DNA of 64,000 nt, taken from the NCBI RefSeq assembly GCF_018860975.1, contig NZ_JAHKQI010000010.1, forward strand, positions 186,001 through 250,000, read 5' to 3'. Of the stretch, positions 27,232 to 36,281 are shown in pieces. The notes beneath the pieces are model-generated. The model ran no database searches, was not told the DNA's origin, and worked only from the letters and a program-made list of their open reading frames with translations. Source of the DNA: Lentibacter algarum. GTDB lineage: Bacteria; Pseudomonadota; Alphaproteobacteria; Rhodobacterales; Rhodobacteraceae. A program made the position numbers and the translations under genes. Position 1 is the first letter of the stretch, and each line of letters begins with the position of its first letter.

Positions 27232-28793
27232 AGGCTCTCCAGAAAGGCGATCAAGGCATCGCGTTCGTCGGTTGGCATGTCAACAACAGCAGCGCGTTGT
27301 GACGCGGCCTCACCACCATGCCATAGCACGGCTTCCAGAAGCGAGCGAGCGCGGCCGTCATGCAAAAATGTCGTATGTCCGCTGACTTGTTTGGTTAGCC
27401 CAACGCCCCACAGCGGCGCTGTGCGCCATTCGCGGCCAGTCGCACGGGCTTCGGGGCGGTTGTCAGCAAGTGCCGGGCCCATGTCATGCAGCAGCATGTC
27501 GGTATAGGGCCAGATCAGCTGGAAGCTCTGTTCAGGCTGATTTTCAAGCCGATGTGTGACAAAACCGGGCCTGTGGCAGGAGATGCAGCCTGTCTCGTAA
27601 AAAACCTGCTTGCCGCGCAATACCTCGGCGTCGTCGACGCCGCGCCGCGCCGGAACCGCGAGGTTTCGGCTGTAAAACGTCACCAGATCAAGGCCCTCGG
27701 CGTCGATCTCGGTGCCACGGTCATCGCCATCCCCGTGAACAGCGTTCTGGCAGGCTGTCTGCGCTGCCGTGCACTCGCCTGCGCCTGCTGAAAACAGCGG
27801 GTTGGAGATACCGATATCGCCTGAAAAAGCACTTGCCGATTGCTGTTTGATCGTCGGATTGCCCGCCTTATGCCCGAAGCGGCCTAGCATCGGCTGATCA
27901 AACTCGACCGACCAAACAATGTTCGGACGGCCCGAGATTCCGTCGCCGTCGGTGTCGTCAGGGTCGGCGCCAGCAAGAATGTCAGCCGCCGGAACCGCCT
28001 CTAGCAAACCAAGGCCGATCATCTGCGGCGCGACGCGCGGGCTGAGCATTGCGTCGGGGTGAAGTGGGCCATAACCAAGGTCGGCGGCGGTGTAAGTCGG
28101 ATGCCGCAGCGAGGCTTTCGCACCGTCCGCTAAAGTAACAACTTCCTCGGTGTAAGCGATATCAAGCCGGTATTCCGAGGCGTGGCCCTGCACGGCAAAG
28201 TCCTGCAACTGACTGCCGTATGTCGGCTCGGGCAATGTCGCGATGTAACCTTCGATCTCGGATACCTCTGCCTCGGTCGGGGCCGGAATTGACACCCGCA
28301 GGAACATCGAAATCGCGTTATCTTCAGCGTTCGCTGGAGGATGGCCACGGCCATCTTTGATGTGGCATCGCTGGCACGACCGCGCATTGAACAGCGGCCC
28401 GAGACCATCAGATGCCAGCGTCGATGACGGGGAGGACACCCAGACCTTGCGGAACAATCCGTTGCCAACCTTGAAGTTCAACTCGTCTTCAAATGTGATG
28501 TTTCCGGACGGCGCGGAAAAGGCATTGCTGTCGGGTGCAACACGAACTGTTGCGGCCCCTGCCGAGCGCTCTTCAAACTTCTGAGGTGCCGAAAAATCAG
28601 TTGTCGGGGCCGTCACCTTTGCAATGCGCGCCGCTTCTTTATCGGTGCGGAGGATAACACTGAGATGCGGATCACCCAGCTGCAACTGCTCGGGCGCACC
28701 CTCGTCTTCAGCAAAAGCAATGCCGCCCGCCGACAAAGCGACGAGCAACACTGTGTATAGGCTGAACCATTTTGTTTCTGCGATAGGCCGCAT
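27228..28793 (-). CDS. Di-heme DUF1111 (thiol oxidoreductase-like) c-type cytochrome
   Basis: An exported 521-residue protein with a signal peptide (~residues 8-28, FSLYTVLLVALSAGGIAFA) and two CxxCH heme-binding motifs: C140-QR-C143-H144 and C403-IS-C406-H407. This is the layout of the DUF1111 di-heme oxidoreductase family, related to cytochrome c peroxidases. Conserved-looking segments include LGYGPLHPDAMLSPRVAPQM and FLHDGRARSLLEAVLWHGGEA. It precedes an imelysin with a 4-base overlap; such pairs recur in iron-regulated loci, where a redox step on iron during periplasmic uptake is plausible. The reaction is not established. Confidence 0.85.
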   Translation of the reverse strand: MRPIAETKWFSLYTVLLVALSAGGIAFAEDEGAPEQLQLGDPHLSVILRTDKEAARIAKVTAPTTDFSAPQKFEERSAGAATVRVAPDSNAFSAPSGNITFEDELNFKVGNGLFRKVWVSSPSSTLASDGLGPLFNARSCQRCHIKDGRGHPPANAEDNAISMFLRVSIPAPTEAEVSEIEGYIATLPEPTYGSQLQDFAVQGHASEYRLDIAYTEEVVTLADGAKASLRHPTYTAADLGYGPLHPDAMLSPRVAPQMIGLGLLEAVPAADILAGADPDDTDGDGISGRPNIVWSVEFDQPMLGRFGHKAGNPTIKQQSASAFSGDIGISNPLFSAGAGECTAAQTACQNAVHGDGDDRGTEIDAEGLDLVTFYSRNLAVPARRGVDDAEVLRGKQVFYETGCISCHRPGFVTHRLENQPEQSFQLIWPYTDMLLHDMGPALADNRPEARATGREWRTAPLWGVGLTKQVSGHTTFLHDGRARSLLEAVLWHGGEAASQRAAVVDMPTDERDALIAFLESL

Positions 28794-28868
28794 GCCTTTT
28801 ACCTAACTGTTTTCTTACAACACGGTCGATGCGCTTTTTTGGCTACCAGCTCAACCTTCTTTGCTCCA

Positions 28869-29876
28869 TTAGAAGGACATCACTGCCGCAAGGCCAACAG
28901 ACGTTGATTTGACGCCGCCGATATCAAACCGCGCAACTCCGAAATTGATCTCGGTGCTGTCGGATATCGCGCGATCAACGCCCAGCGCAAGCATGGTGTC
29001 ATTGCCACCTGCGCTGAAATCAACATTTGAAGCCGTGGCCGAGAACGTCCAGTCGTCAAACGAGTAAGCGCCGCCCAGTGTTGCGTAAGTTGCGTCGTCA
29101 GCCGTGCCGCCTGCGCCGTTGAAATGTGCAACTTCGGCGATCACGTCAAAGCCGTTACCAAAACTGTGCGAAACACCCGCAACGATACCCGTCTCGTCGG
29201 AAACATCACCCAGGCCCGCAGACAAAAACCTGCCGCCAATCCATGCTGTCGTATCGCCGAAGTTGTGCGTGTATTGCAGCGCCACGTTGTTTAGCTTGCC
29301 GGTGTTGCCGACACCACCCGCCGCCGCAGTGTTGCGACCACGCTTGGTTCCGATGCTGTTGCTCAGCTCCGTGTTGTCGGCATAAAACAGGGCGAACGAA
29401 AGCGCGCCATTTGCACCGATAGAGGTGTTCAGGGTTGCACCGATCATCTCGCTCAGCTCATAATCTTCGGCCAAAGACGTGCCGTAAAAGCCTGGTGCCT
29501 CGTCCCATGCGACACCGAATGCCGGGCTCAGCTTACCCAGCGCAACCTCGGTCTCTCCAAAGCTGAACCGCACGCCGAGTTCGGCAATATAAAGGCCCAT
29601 ATCTTCAAAGGCGCGGTCACCTGTCGCATCAGTCACCGACTCAAACGTCAAGCCACCGAAAGCCACAACACGCTCCGAAAGAGCAGCTTCGAATGCGGCT
29701 TCAAGCGTTAGGTAGGTATCGGTTAACTCGGCGGTCGGATCACCGGATGAAACGGTGCTGTCGATGCCGATCTCGGCACTGCCTTCCCATGAGAAGCCTG
29801 CACTTTGGGCCTGAGCTGTGGAACCCGCAGCCGCAAGGGAAAGGGCCAAAAGGCCCAGTGTCGTATGAAGTTTCAT
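28869..29876 (-). CDS. Outer-membrane porin
   Basis: A 335-residue beta-barrel porin of the Rhodobacter/alphaproteobacterial type. It has a clear signal peptide (MKLHTTLGLLALSLAAAGSTAQA), alternating amphipathic strands such as FDVIAEVAHFNGAGG and WTFSATASNVDFSAGG, acidic loops, and a C-terminal aromatic residue (AAVMSF) needed for outer-membrane assembly. It lies 76 bases after the IrpA-like imelysin gene and 75 before the di-heme gene, in the same orientation. This suggests an outer-membrane entry route for iron compounds, though it may be a general porin that is only co-located. Confidence 0.85.
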   Translation of the reverse strand: MKLHTTLGLLALSLAAAGSTAQAQSAGFSWEGSAEIGIDSTVSSGDPTAELTDTYLTLEAAFEAALSERVVAFGGLTFESVTDATGDRAFEDMGLYIAELGVRFSFGETEVALGKLSPAFGVAWDEAPGFYGTSLAEDYELSEMIGATLNTSIGANGALSFALFYADNTELSNSIGTKRGRNTAAAGGVGNTGKLNNVALQYTHNFGDTTAWIGGRFLSAGLGDVSDETGIVAGVSHSFGNGFDVIAEVAHFNGAGGTADDATYATLGGAYSFDDWTFSATASNVDFSAGGNDTMLALGVDRAISDSTEINFGVARFDIGGVKSTSVGLAAVMSF

Positions 29877-29952
29877 TGGAGTTTTCCTATAGTATGGTTC
29901 TTCTGGATAACCGTCGAAAAGGTTACCCAGAATGTGTTAGATTATGACAGTT

Positions 29953-31215
29953 TCACTGAAAAACGGCATCTGGGTCATCGAGGCTGTCGGAGCCTTCAAA
30001 CGCAATGCCGTCAAGGCCGAGAACTTTTACGACACGCTCGATAGAACGGGTTTGATCAATGAAGCCGTTGACGCCACCCATCACCAATGCTTCGCCGGCC
30101 TCATTGCCCCGCTCCAGCATCTGATCATAGGCAAAACCGGTTTCAGCGGCAGTCTTGATGCGGCCAAGCGACATCATTGTGCCGCCGAGTTTGCTGCGCA
30201 TTTCAACATCAAGAGCAGCGTCTTGCGCCTTCACCAGATCCGACAGTGACGGGCCTGAAACCAGCGAGCCATCGATCCGGACATATTCACCAAGGTAGAC
30301 ATTCTGAACACCCATACCGTCATAATAGTGATCGTTGTGAGTGTTGTCGGCAAAGCAGGAGTGCTCTTCTTCCGGGTCATTCAGCATGACGCCAAGGCGC
30401 ATCCGCTCGCCGGCAACTTCACCATAGGACAGCGAGCCCATGCCAGTGAGAATAGCCGCGAGGCCCGCATCGGTGTTGCCAGTAAGCCCGACACGCGCCG
30501 CGCCGGCGTCTGCCCATTGTGCCGTCATCCATTCCAGATCGGAAACCAGCAGATCTGTTGCCGCAACAAGATACTGCCCGCGGCGTTCACAGTTGTCGTG
30601 GGTGCAGATATCGCCAGCGGCGTAATCCGTCCAAGGGCGGTTGCCTGCTCCGGCTGCATGACCGTTAAGATCCTGCCCCCAAAGGAGAAACTCGATGGCG
30701 TGATAGCCTGTAGCAACGTTTGCCTCAACGCCGTCGGCTTCATGCAGGGTTTCTGACAGCAACGCAGGGGTAATCTTGGACGCGTCGACTTCCTTGCCTG
30801 AGAGCGTGAAGGCCGGATTGGCAACCACGTTCAATGCGGCAAAAGCGTTTTCGTCAGACGGCCCGCCGTAGGACGCGTCGACATAGTCAATCAAACCTTC
30901 GTCAAGCGGCCAGGCGTTTACTTTGCCTTCCCAGTCATCGACGATTGCGTTGCCAAAGCGGTAAACTTCGGTCTGTTGGTAGGGCACGCGCGCCTTAAGC
31001 CACGCTTCCTTCGCCGCTTGAAGAGCCTCGGCTGACGGATCGGCAACCAATGCGTTAACAGCCGTTTGCAAAGCCTGCGCCGTTGTCAGGCTGTCACTGT
31101 ATCCGGCAGCGGCAATATCAGCGTAGGTCTCCAATACATCTGACTTAACATCCGCAAAAGCAGGTGTCGCGAGTGCTGCGATCAGGGCGGTCGAAGTAAG
31201 GTAAACGGTTTTCAT
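29953..31215 (-). CDS. IrpA-like imelysin (M75) iron-regulated protein
   Basis: A 420-residue secreted imelysin, the longer IrpA type. ATG 31215 begins a signal peptide MKTVYLTSTALIAALATPAFA; AGGAC lies upstream. The canonical GxHxxE motif is intact (GYHAIE, 170-175), followed by FLLWGQDLNGHAAGAGNRPW. Paired with the second imelysin, which has lost the His, this is probably the iron-binding member. The gap to the porin gene contains a possible weak stem (29908-29930), so the porin might be partly uncoupled. Expected to act in the periplasm or at the outer membrane in iron uptake. Confidence 0.87.
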   Translation of the reverse strand: MKTVYLTSTALIAALATPAFADVKSDVLETYADIAAAGYSDSLTTAQALQTAVNALVADPSAEALQAAKEAWLKARVPYQQTEVYRFGNAIVDDWEGKVNAWPLDEGLIDYVDASYGGPSDENAFAALNVVANPAFTLSGKEVDASKITPALLSETLHEADGVEANVATGYHAIEFLLWGQDLNGHAAGAGNRPWTDYAAGDICTHDNCERRGQYLVAATDLLVSDLEWMTAQWADAGAARVGLTGNTDAGLAAILTGMGSLSYGEVAGERMRLGVMLNDPEEEHSCFADNTHNDHYYDGMGVQNVYLGEYVRIDGSLVSGPSLSDLVKAQDAALDVEMRSKLGGTMMSLGRIKTAAETGFAYDQMLERGNEAGEALVMGGVNGFIDQTRSIERVVKVLGLDGIAFEGSDSLDDPDAVFQ

Positions 31216-31231
31216 ATTTAGTCCTGTTAGT

Positions 31232-31747
31232 TTAGTGGAGGGTTTTTGCCTCAGGTTGAATTTCAAAAGTCCCATCCGCCAGGTTGCGGATGCTGGTTCG
31301 CGGCGTGGCTTGCCGGGAAGACATGTTCATGCGCTTTAAGGCCAAGCCGAAGTCGGTGGCGAGCGATGTGATCTGCGGAGCCATATCCGACCGCACCAAG
31401 AGAGTGGCGATCATCATGGCGTCGTCGCGATCTCGGTTTGCAGCAGCGCCGATGAAATTTGCAAAGCAGGCTTCATCCGACCCGAGGCATTTAAAATTCA
31501 AAGCATGGCGCATGAGTGGTCTGCGACCAAACTGCGCGCAAAGCCTGCACAGTTCCTCAAACGCCCCCATCGCGTGCTGGCCCTGCCGCTCGCCCAGGCA
31601 GCTCGAAAAATCGCTCAGCATTTTATCGTTGCCGCGCGCGCCCTCACACCAGCTCCGCAAGTAGATAACCGACGCCGCTTCGAGCGCATCCAGTTCCGAA
31701 AGAAACCCAACCGGTGCGCCCCCACGTTGTGCTGATGAAATGCTCAT
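31232..31747 (-). CDS. Cysteine-containing unknown protein coupled to hemP
   Basis: A 171-residue cytoplasmic-looking protein I do not recognise. It has six cysteines (34, 50, 67, 70, 87, 94) including a CRLC pair at 67-70, and is largely helical by composition (AMGAFEELCRLCAQFGRRPL). The start at 31747 is fixed by an ATGA overlap with hemP; the frame extends further upstream, but through hemP. It ends 16 bases before the IrpA-like imelysin gene. Position between hemP and imelysin suggests a role in heme or iron metabolism, with the cysteines possibly binding a metal or cluster. That is inference. Confidence 0.7.
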   Translation of the reverse strand: MSISSAQRGGAPVGFLSELDALEAASVIYLRSWCEGARGNDKMLSDFSSCLGERQGQHAMGAFEELCRLCAQFGRRPLMRHALNFKCLGSDEACFANFIGAAANRDRDDAMMIATLLVRSDMAPQITSLATDFGLALKRMNMSSRQATPRTSIRNLADGTFEIQPEAKTLH

Positions 31748-31908
31748 TTTGTCAGGATCAGTTTTCCGGCCCGCGTGATGCGCAGGGTGTAAGTTTGATC
31801 GCGCAGAACGATCTGGGCCTGATCGCCGCCTTCTGTCAAATCGTGGGCTGAATAGGTCGGCAAGTTTGGCGCATTTGTCTGCCGCGGTGGTGTTGAATGA
31901 AAACTCAT
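31744..31908 (-). CDS. hemP: Hemin uptake protein HemP
   Basis: A 54-residue protein. After a polar N-terminus, residues ~33-54 carry the HemP-family core IVLRDQTYTLRITRAGKLILTK, seen here as LRDQTYTLRITRAGKLILT, with the conserved RxxRxGKLILTK ending. HemP/HmuP-type proteins occur in heme uptake operons, some acting as regulators of the receptor gene. Both ends overlap neighbours as ATGA (start with the 57-residue gene, stop with the 171-residue gene), so three short proteins are read in a chain. It lies downstream of a putative iron-responsive operator. Confidence 0.88.
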   Translation of the reverse strand: MSFHSTPPRQTNAPNLPTYSAHDLTEGGDQAQIVLRDQTYTLRITRAGKLILTK

Positions 31909-32078
31909 GACGCAATTCCCCCTGCATCCTGCTGCCGCTCAAACAACCATTTCGCACAGATAACTTCGCCTTCGAGCGCAGCTGACAACATATCCATACG
32001 TTCGTTGTGTCTGCCGAAAGCCGGTTCGCTGGCATGGGTATCTTTGGCCTCGGGCTGTGTTGGTTTCAATCGTTGCAT
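31905..32078 (-). CDS. 57-residue leader protein of the hemP operon
   Basis: Small protein starting MQRLKPTQPEAKDT, with GAGGA seven bases before the ATG at 32078. It ends by an ATGA overlap with hemP. The C-terminal half (MDMLSAALEGEVICAKWLFE) could form one amphipathic helix; there is no signal peptide and one cysteine. No family recognised. An in-frame extension to 32177 would run through the promoter and is unlikely. The ribosome site and coupling to hemP are the support for it being a gene. Confidence 0.6.
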   Translation of the reverse strand: MQRLKPTQPEAKDTHASEPAFGRHNERMDMLSAALEGEVICAKWLFERQQDAGGIAS

Positions 32079-32151
32079 CTGGAAGTCCTCACATGATTCA
32101 CGTGTCGGGCTTCCTCGAACAAGAATCGAGGTGGCTTGACTTGATTTATAT

Positions 32152-32195
32152 CTGAGTGAAACAGTAGGATATGTCAACTTGATTGTTTTACTCAG
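32152..32195. promoter_or_regulatory. Putative iron-responsive operator upstream of the hemP operon
   Basis: Two inverted 12-base arms, CTGAGTGAAACA (32152-32163) and TGTTTTACTCAG (32184-32195), match at 11 of 12 positions. The right arm also completes TGA-N9-TCA (32180-32194), the pattern described for iron-responsive (RirA-type) boxes in alphaproteobacteria. The pair sits ~75-115 bases upstream of the first gene of the hemP/imelysin operon, where a regulator would act. Confidence 0.5.
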
Positions 32196-32366
32196 TTACT
32201 CCCTGCCTTCACTCACACCAAAACCCCACCGCCTGCGGCCGTGTTAGCTTTAACAAAACATGAGATTGAGATGAGATGAAGCTAGGCCCGAAAACCCAAA
32301 GCCCGATCACCATACCCTATACCACACCTAGCTGGTGCCGAACTCGATATCTAAGCAATGATGGTC

Positions 32367-32456
32367 TGGCGGAGACGAAGGGATTCGAACCCTCGAGACC
32401 CTTCCGGGCCTACTCCCTTAGCAGGGGAGCGCCTTCGACCACTCGGCCACGTCTCC
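32367..32456 (-). tRNA. tRNA-Ser (anticodon GCT)
   Basis: On the minus strand a 90-base cloverleaf can be drawn. The acceptor GGAGACG pairs with CGTCTCC, followed by discriminator G and an encoded CCA (32367-32369). The anticodon stem CTCCC/GGGAG encloses loop CTGCTAA, giving anticodon GCT for AGC/AGU serine codons. A long variable arm (around GGCCCGGAAGGGTCT) and the GGTTCGAATCC T-loop confirm a class II serine tRNA. Confidence 0.96.
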
Positions 32457-32530
32457 GCCGGTGGGTTTAGCCGCGAGATGCAGGCGTGACAAGGCGAAAG
32501 TCGGGCCGAGGGTGAAAAACTTGCGGGCTA

Positions 32531-32794
32531 TTAATTAGACTGGACGTCCCGCAAAACCGGTAGCACTTTGGAGCCTGCGTCGTTGATCACTTTCAACAAC
32601 TGGAAAGCCGGGCCGCCTGGTCGGCGGGTGCCGCGTTCCCAGGCTGAATAGCCAAATTCGCCCATGCCCATCACCTCAGCCATTTCCGCGAGCTCTAGCC
32701 CCAGCATCTCGCGCACGGCCTGAGGCTTCAGTTCTGTGCTGGTTTGTTCGGTGGCCGGAGTGCCTTCGATAGGTTTACGGAGTGTCTTAGTCAT
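32531..32794 (-). CDS. Small helix-turn-helix protein (XRE-like)
   Basis: An 87-residue protein with a single XRE/Cro-type helix-turn-helix at ~25-75: KPQAVREMLGLELAEMAEVM, then GYSAWERGTRRPGGPAFQLL, which matches the recognition-helix pattern (x-S-x-W-E-x-G-x-R-x-P) of antitoxin and MqsA-like regulators. No toxin-like partner gene adjoins it: upstream is a 265-base gap and downstream the tRNA-Ser gene. Likely a DNA-binding regulator of unknown target. Confidence 0.75.
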   Translation of the reverse strand: MTKTLRKPIEGTPATEQTSTELKPQAVREMLGLELAEMAEVMGMGEFGYSAWERGTRRPGGPAFQLLKVINDAGSKVLPVLRDVQSN

Positions 32795-33059
32795 GTTTTC
32801 ACCTGCTCAATTCCCGCGCCCCGATACGGTTTGATTTGGCCTGCTGCTTGGCAGGCTCGCATGGGCGGGGCAAATGAAGTGGTAAAACGATAAGCACCAT
32901 GCGCGCGCAGATTGCTTTCCCTTTGCAGGGTGCAAAATAGTAAAATCAATGATTTACAGCGCGGTCCTCATGCCAACACCCTAGCAGAAAACAGTAAAGA
33001 TTCAAACAACGCGAAAAACCGGCGTTGCGCAATTGCACCACGCTATGAGCGCCAGGGGC

Positions 33060-33422
33060 CTATTGGGCATCAAAGAACAAACACTGGTAGCGTGCCTCGG
33101 TCGTATCAACCAGAACCTCCGCTTCAGCACCGATGCCCTTGTTAATCTTCGCTGGATCGACACCATTTAGAATGTGAACGGCATACTTCTCACCAATGGC
33201 GTTGATACCCTTGTCAAAAAACGCGTGCGCCTTGCCAGCGCGGGCTTTGGTTGCCGCGACTGTCGGGCCTCTCTCGCAGGTGTAGGAGTTCACGTCTGCG
33301 CCATCGCTGGTGCGAAACCGAAACACCTCACGATCAGGGTAAGCAGACGTAACGAGCGTATCCGTGCTGCAACCTGCCAAACCAAGAACAAGTGCTATCG
33401 CCGCCGGAATACGCATCAACAT
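33060..33422 (-). CDS. Small lipoprotein of unknown function
   Basis: A 120-residue exported lipoprotein: the signal IPAAIALVLGLAGC gives a lipobox (L-A-G-C) with the lipidated Cys near residue 18. The mature part contains two further cysteines (YTCERGP and QCLFF) that may form a disulfide. Start could be the first ATG (33422) or the third codon (33416, MRIPAAIALV), which makes a more usual signal peptide. It lies five bases after the ychF stop in the same direction, so it may share that transcript. No family recognised. Confidence 0.7.
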   Translation of the reverse strand: MLMRIPAAIALVLGLAGCSTDTLVTSAYPDREVFRFRTSDGADVNSYTCERGPTVAATKARAGKAHAFFDKGINAIGEKYAVHILNGVDPAKINKGIGAEAEVLVDTTEARYQCLFFDAQ

Positions 33423-33427
33423 ACTCC

Positions 33428-34525
33428 TTACTTGTTGAACAGGAAGTGCATCACATCGCCGTCTTTAACAAGGTAGCTTTTGCCTTCAGCGCGCATCTTG
33501 CCAGCTTCCTTGGCCCCCTGCTCGCCGCCGCCTGTGACGAAGTCATCAAAGGCGATCGTTTCGGCACGTATGAAGCCTTTTTCAAAGTCGCCGTGAATGA
33601 CACCAGCCGCTTGCGGCGCAAGAGTGCCTTCTTTGATCGTCCAAGCGCGGGCCTCTTGCGGGCCAACGGTGAAGTAGGTTTCAAGGTGCAAAAGCTCGTA
33701 TCCAGCGCGTATAAGCCGATCAAGGCCCGCTTCCTCAAGGCCCATTTCTTCCAAGAACATAGCCGCTTCATCGTCTTCAAGCTGGCTGATCTCTTCCTCG
33801 ATCTGCGCCGAGATGATCACATATCCTGCGCCCTGCTCGGCCGCCATTTTGGCGACGGCTTCCGAGTGTTCATTGCCGGCGGCCGCGCTGCCTTCATCGA
33901 CGTTGCACACAAACAGGATCTTCTTTGATGTCAGCAGTTGCAGGCCCTTCCAAGCCTTCATGTCTTCGTCGTCAACCGCAACCATGCGCGCGGGCTTGCC
34001 CTCTTCCAACAGCGCTTGAGCAGCGGCAAGCAAGCGGTCTTGCTGCGCGGCTTCTTTGTCGTTGCCCTTGATCTTACGCACGAGGCCCTGTCGGCGCTTC
34101 TCGATGCTCTCCAAATCAGCCAGCATCAGCTCGGTCTCGATCACCTCTGCGTCTTCGACAGGGTTCACGCGGCCTTCAACATGGGTCACGTCACCGTCTT
34201 CAAAGCAACGCAGCACATGGGCGATAGCATCAACCTCGCGGATGTTGGCCAAGAACTGGTTGCCTAGCCCCTCGCCCTTGCTCGCGCCTTTTACCAACCC
34301 GGCGATATCAACAAAGGTCATGCGTGCCGGAATGATGGCCTTAGAGCCCGCAATCTCTGCCAGTTTGTAAAGCCGCGCGTCGGGCACGTTCACTTCGCCG
34401 ACGTTCGGCTCGATCGTGCAGAACGGGAAGTTGGCCGCCTGCGCCGCCGCTGTTTTGGTCAGCGCGTTAAAAAGCGTTGACTTGCCCACATTCGGCATGC
34501 CGACAATACCCATCTTAAAGCCCAT
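33428..34525 (-). CDS. ychF: Ribosome-binding GTPase/ATPase YchF
   Basis: Conserved Obg-family P-loop NTPase (365 aa, the usual length) that binds ribosomes and prefers ATP. G1 is [16 protein letters not shown] (residues ~7-22), followed by [14 protein letters not shown] and the G3 region [20 protein letters not shown]. The C-terminal TGS domain includes [32 protein letters not shown], written around the family's key [12 protein letters not shown] motif. The gene is near pth and rplY, its common company in alphaproteobacteria, here separated by other genes. Confidence 0.97.
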   Translation of the reverse strand: MGFKMGIVGMPNVGKSTLFNALTKTAAAQAANFPFCTIEPNVGEVNVPDARLYKLAEIAGSKAIIPARMTFVDIAGLVKGASKGEGLGNQFLANIREVDAIAHVLRCFEDGDVTHVEGRVNPVEDAEVIETELMLADLESIEKRRQGLVRKIKGNDKEAAQQDRLLAAAQALLEEGKPARMVAVDDEDMKAWKGLQLLTSKKILFVCNVDEGSAAAGNEHSEAVAKMAAEQGAGYVIISAQIEEEISQLEDDEAAMFLEEMGLEEAGLDRLIRAGYELLHLETYFTVGPQEARAWTIKEGTLAPQAAGVIHGDFEKGFIRAETIAFDDFVTGGGEQGAKEAGKMRAEGKSYLVKDGDVMHFLFNK

Positions 34526-34592
34526 GGCTCTTCTCCATCTGGTGTTTGCGGCCTTCTAGAGCGCGACAGAGCTTTGCGCAAGCGAATGCCGC

Positions 34593-36161
34593 CTAAGGTG
34601 TGCTCCAGCTGTCATCAACCCAGACCGCATTGCTAAGGCCAGGATTGACATAAAGCTCCGCATTCAGGGCTCTAAATCCCTTTTCCTCAACCAATGTCGG
34701 CGCATCTGACAACAGCGACACTCCAAGGCCTGCACGAACGGGCTCACTTACATCAACCAGCCCCAGCCACTCAAGCAGCGTCGGATAAACATCAACCATC
34801 GAGCCCTCTTTCAAGTTGCGCGCAGGCTGTTGGTTCGGCCCCATCAAGATCAGCGTGTTGGCCCGACTGGCCAGATCAAGCTCCTTTTTGAACTTGGGAT
34901 TATGATTGAGATGATCTGACATAATCACAATCCGCAAAGGCCGCGTGCCTTGCTGGGCTTGCAACTCCGCAACAAATCGTTGTGTTTGCTCGCTAAAGCA
35001 GGCCAGTACCTTCTCGGTGTCACGATCCAGCGAAGCCCGCCCGTCGGCCCGACACTCGCGGCTAGCATAGGCAATATCGCCGTGCGGGGTCATGGTTTCA
35101 ACGACCAAACCAAACGGGCGGTCGCGCTTAGCCAACTTTTTGTGCCGTTTCAATGCTTCCTCAAAGACCAGTTGGTCATCGACGATCCAGTCAATCGAAG
35201 CACGCTTGATGAGTTTGCGCGGGTAGCTGTCACGAAAGTGTTTCTTGCCCATGATTTTGTTATAGCCGTGCTGCTTCAGAAATGTGCCCAGCCCAGCAAA
35301 GCGCAGCTCGCCGCCAACCACAAACTCAAGATCAAACCCCGCGTCGCGCATCACATCGCCCAAACAGCGATGACTGCCCAAATAGTCATCAACCCCGTGA
35401 AAGTTGTTGCGCGTGCGAAAGCCGTTTGGCACCAGCGGAATGCCACATTGCGACGCCACGACACCGGCCATACTCCAGCCCGTTGCTTCGATCTGGCGAA
35501 CGGCGCCAAAGCTCAGACCAGCACTTCTGAACGCGGCCACGTCATCCATCGTGTCGCCGTAAAGCTCTTGATCAAAGAATATCTCTTCCAAACCTTCAAG
35601 ATAGAGCAGCAACACGTCTGCCTCTGGGGCTTTGCCGCTCCATTCGGGCGCCAGTTTAAGCTTGCTTGCCAGATCAGAGCTGCCAACCTGGGCGCTCAGG
35701 CTGTGAAACGCGAAGATCACCAGCGGGTGCGTGACCAGCAAGAGCGCCATCAACCCGATGTAAAGCTTGTTGCGCAAAGCATAGAGGCTGCTCAAGGCCC
35801 AAGCCGCAAACAGCACCCACAAAAGCGCCAAAACGGCGGTGAATATCTCGTTGCGCAGCTCAAGCAGGCCCGCACCGCCGACGCCGAACTCGGCATGAAA
35901 CATGAAGGCAATCATATCGACCGTGCCAAAGCCCTGCATGATCACCACAAATGGCCCGACCAGCAGTGTGACCACAAACAATGGCCAAAAACACCATGCC
36001 GGACGCCGCCAAAGCCAGCCTCGCGCCGTGGCGATAAGCGCGATGAACAAGAGCAATCCAAGGATGCCGAGCGGATCAGGCTTTGCCGCCGGAAACAGCA
36101 CAACCGAGAGCGACACCAACAAAAGCGAGATGGCAAGCAGACTGGAAATCTTGAGGCGCAT
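34593..36161 (-). CDS. Sulfatase-superfamily phosphoglycerol/phosphoethanolamine transferase-like membrane protein
   Basis: A 522-residue inner-membrane protein with four or five N-terminal helices (to about residue 155), then a periplasmic alkaline-phosphatase-like domain. [18 protein letters not shown] corresponds to the metal-binding start of LTA-synthase/OpgB enzymes, [15 protein letters not shown] provides the region of the nucleophile, and MSDHLNHNP the Asp-His metal pair. Members transfer phosphoglycerol or similar groups to periplasmic glucans or lipids. It diverges from trpA. The exact donor and acceptor cannot be stated. Confidence 0.78.
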   Translation of the reverse strand: MRLKISSLLAISLLLVSLSVVLFPAAKPDPLGILGLLLFIALIATARGWLWRRPAWCFWPLFVVTLLVGPFVVIMQGFGTVDMIAFMFHAEFGVGGAGLLELRNEIFTAVLALLWVLFAAWALSSLYALRNKLYIGLMALLLVTHPLVIFAFHSLSAQVGSSDLASKLKLAPEWSGKAPEADVLLLYLEGLEEIFFDQELYGDTMDDVAAFRSAGLSFGAVRQIEATGWSMAGVVASQCGIPLVPNGFRTRNNFHGVDDYLGSHRCLGDVMRDAGFDLEFVVGGELRFAGLGTFLKQHGYNKIMGKKHFRDSYPRKLIKRASIDWIVDDQLVFEEALKRHKKLAKRDRPFGLVVETMTPHGDIAYASRECRADGRASLDRDTEKVLACFSEQTQRFVAELQAQQGTRPLRIVIMSDHLNHNPKFKKELDLASRANTLILMGPNQQPARNLKEGSMVDVYPTLLEWLGLVDVSEPVRAGLGVSLLSDAPTLVEEKGFRALNAELYVNPGLSNAVWVDDSWSTP

Positions 36162-36281
36162 GTTGTCTCCGAAAGTGAATTACCACGAACGAACCAAAGC
36201 ACTGACTACATATTGGCATTGATCTGCGACGATAATCTGCTACGCAGCAAGGCTCAAGAGAGATTAACGAGAAGCCACGCC

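Noticed and set aside
34950-36281. 443-codon extension upstream of trpA
   Set aside because: Antisense to the sulfatase-like gene; sequence is low-complexity Gln/His-rich shadow; trpA family start is at 36282.
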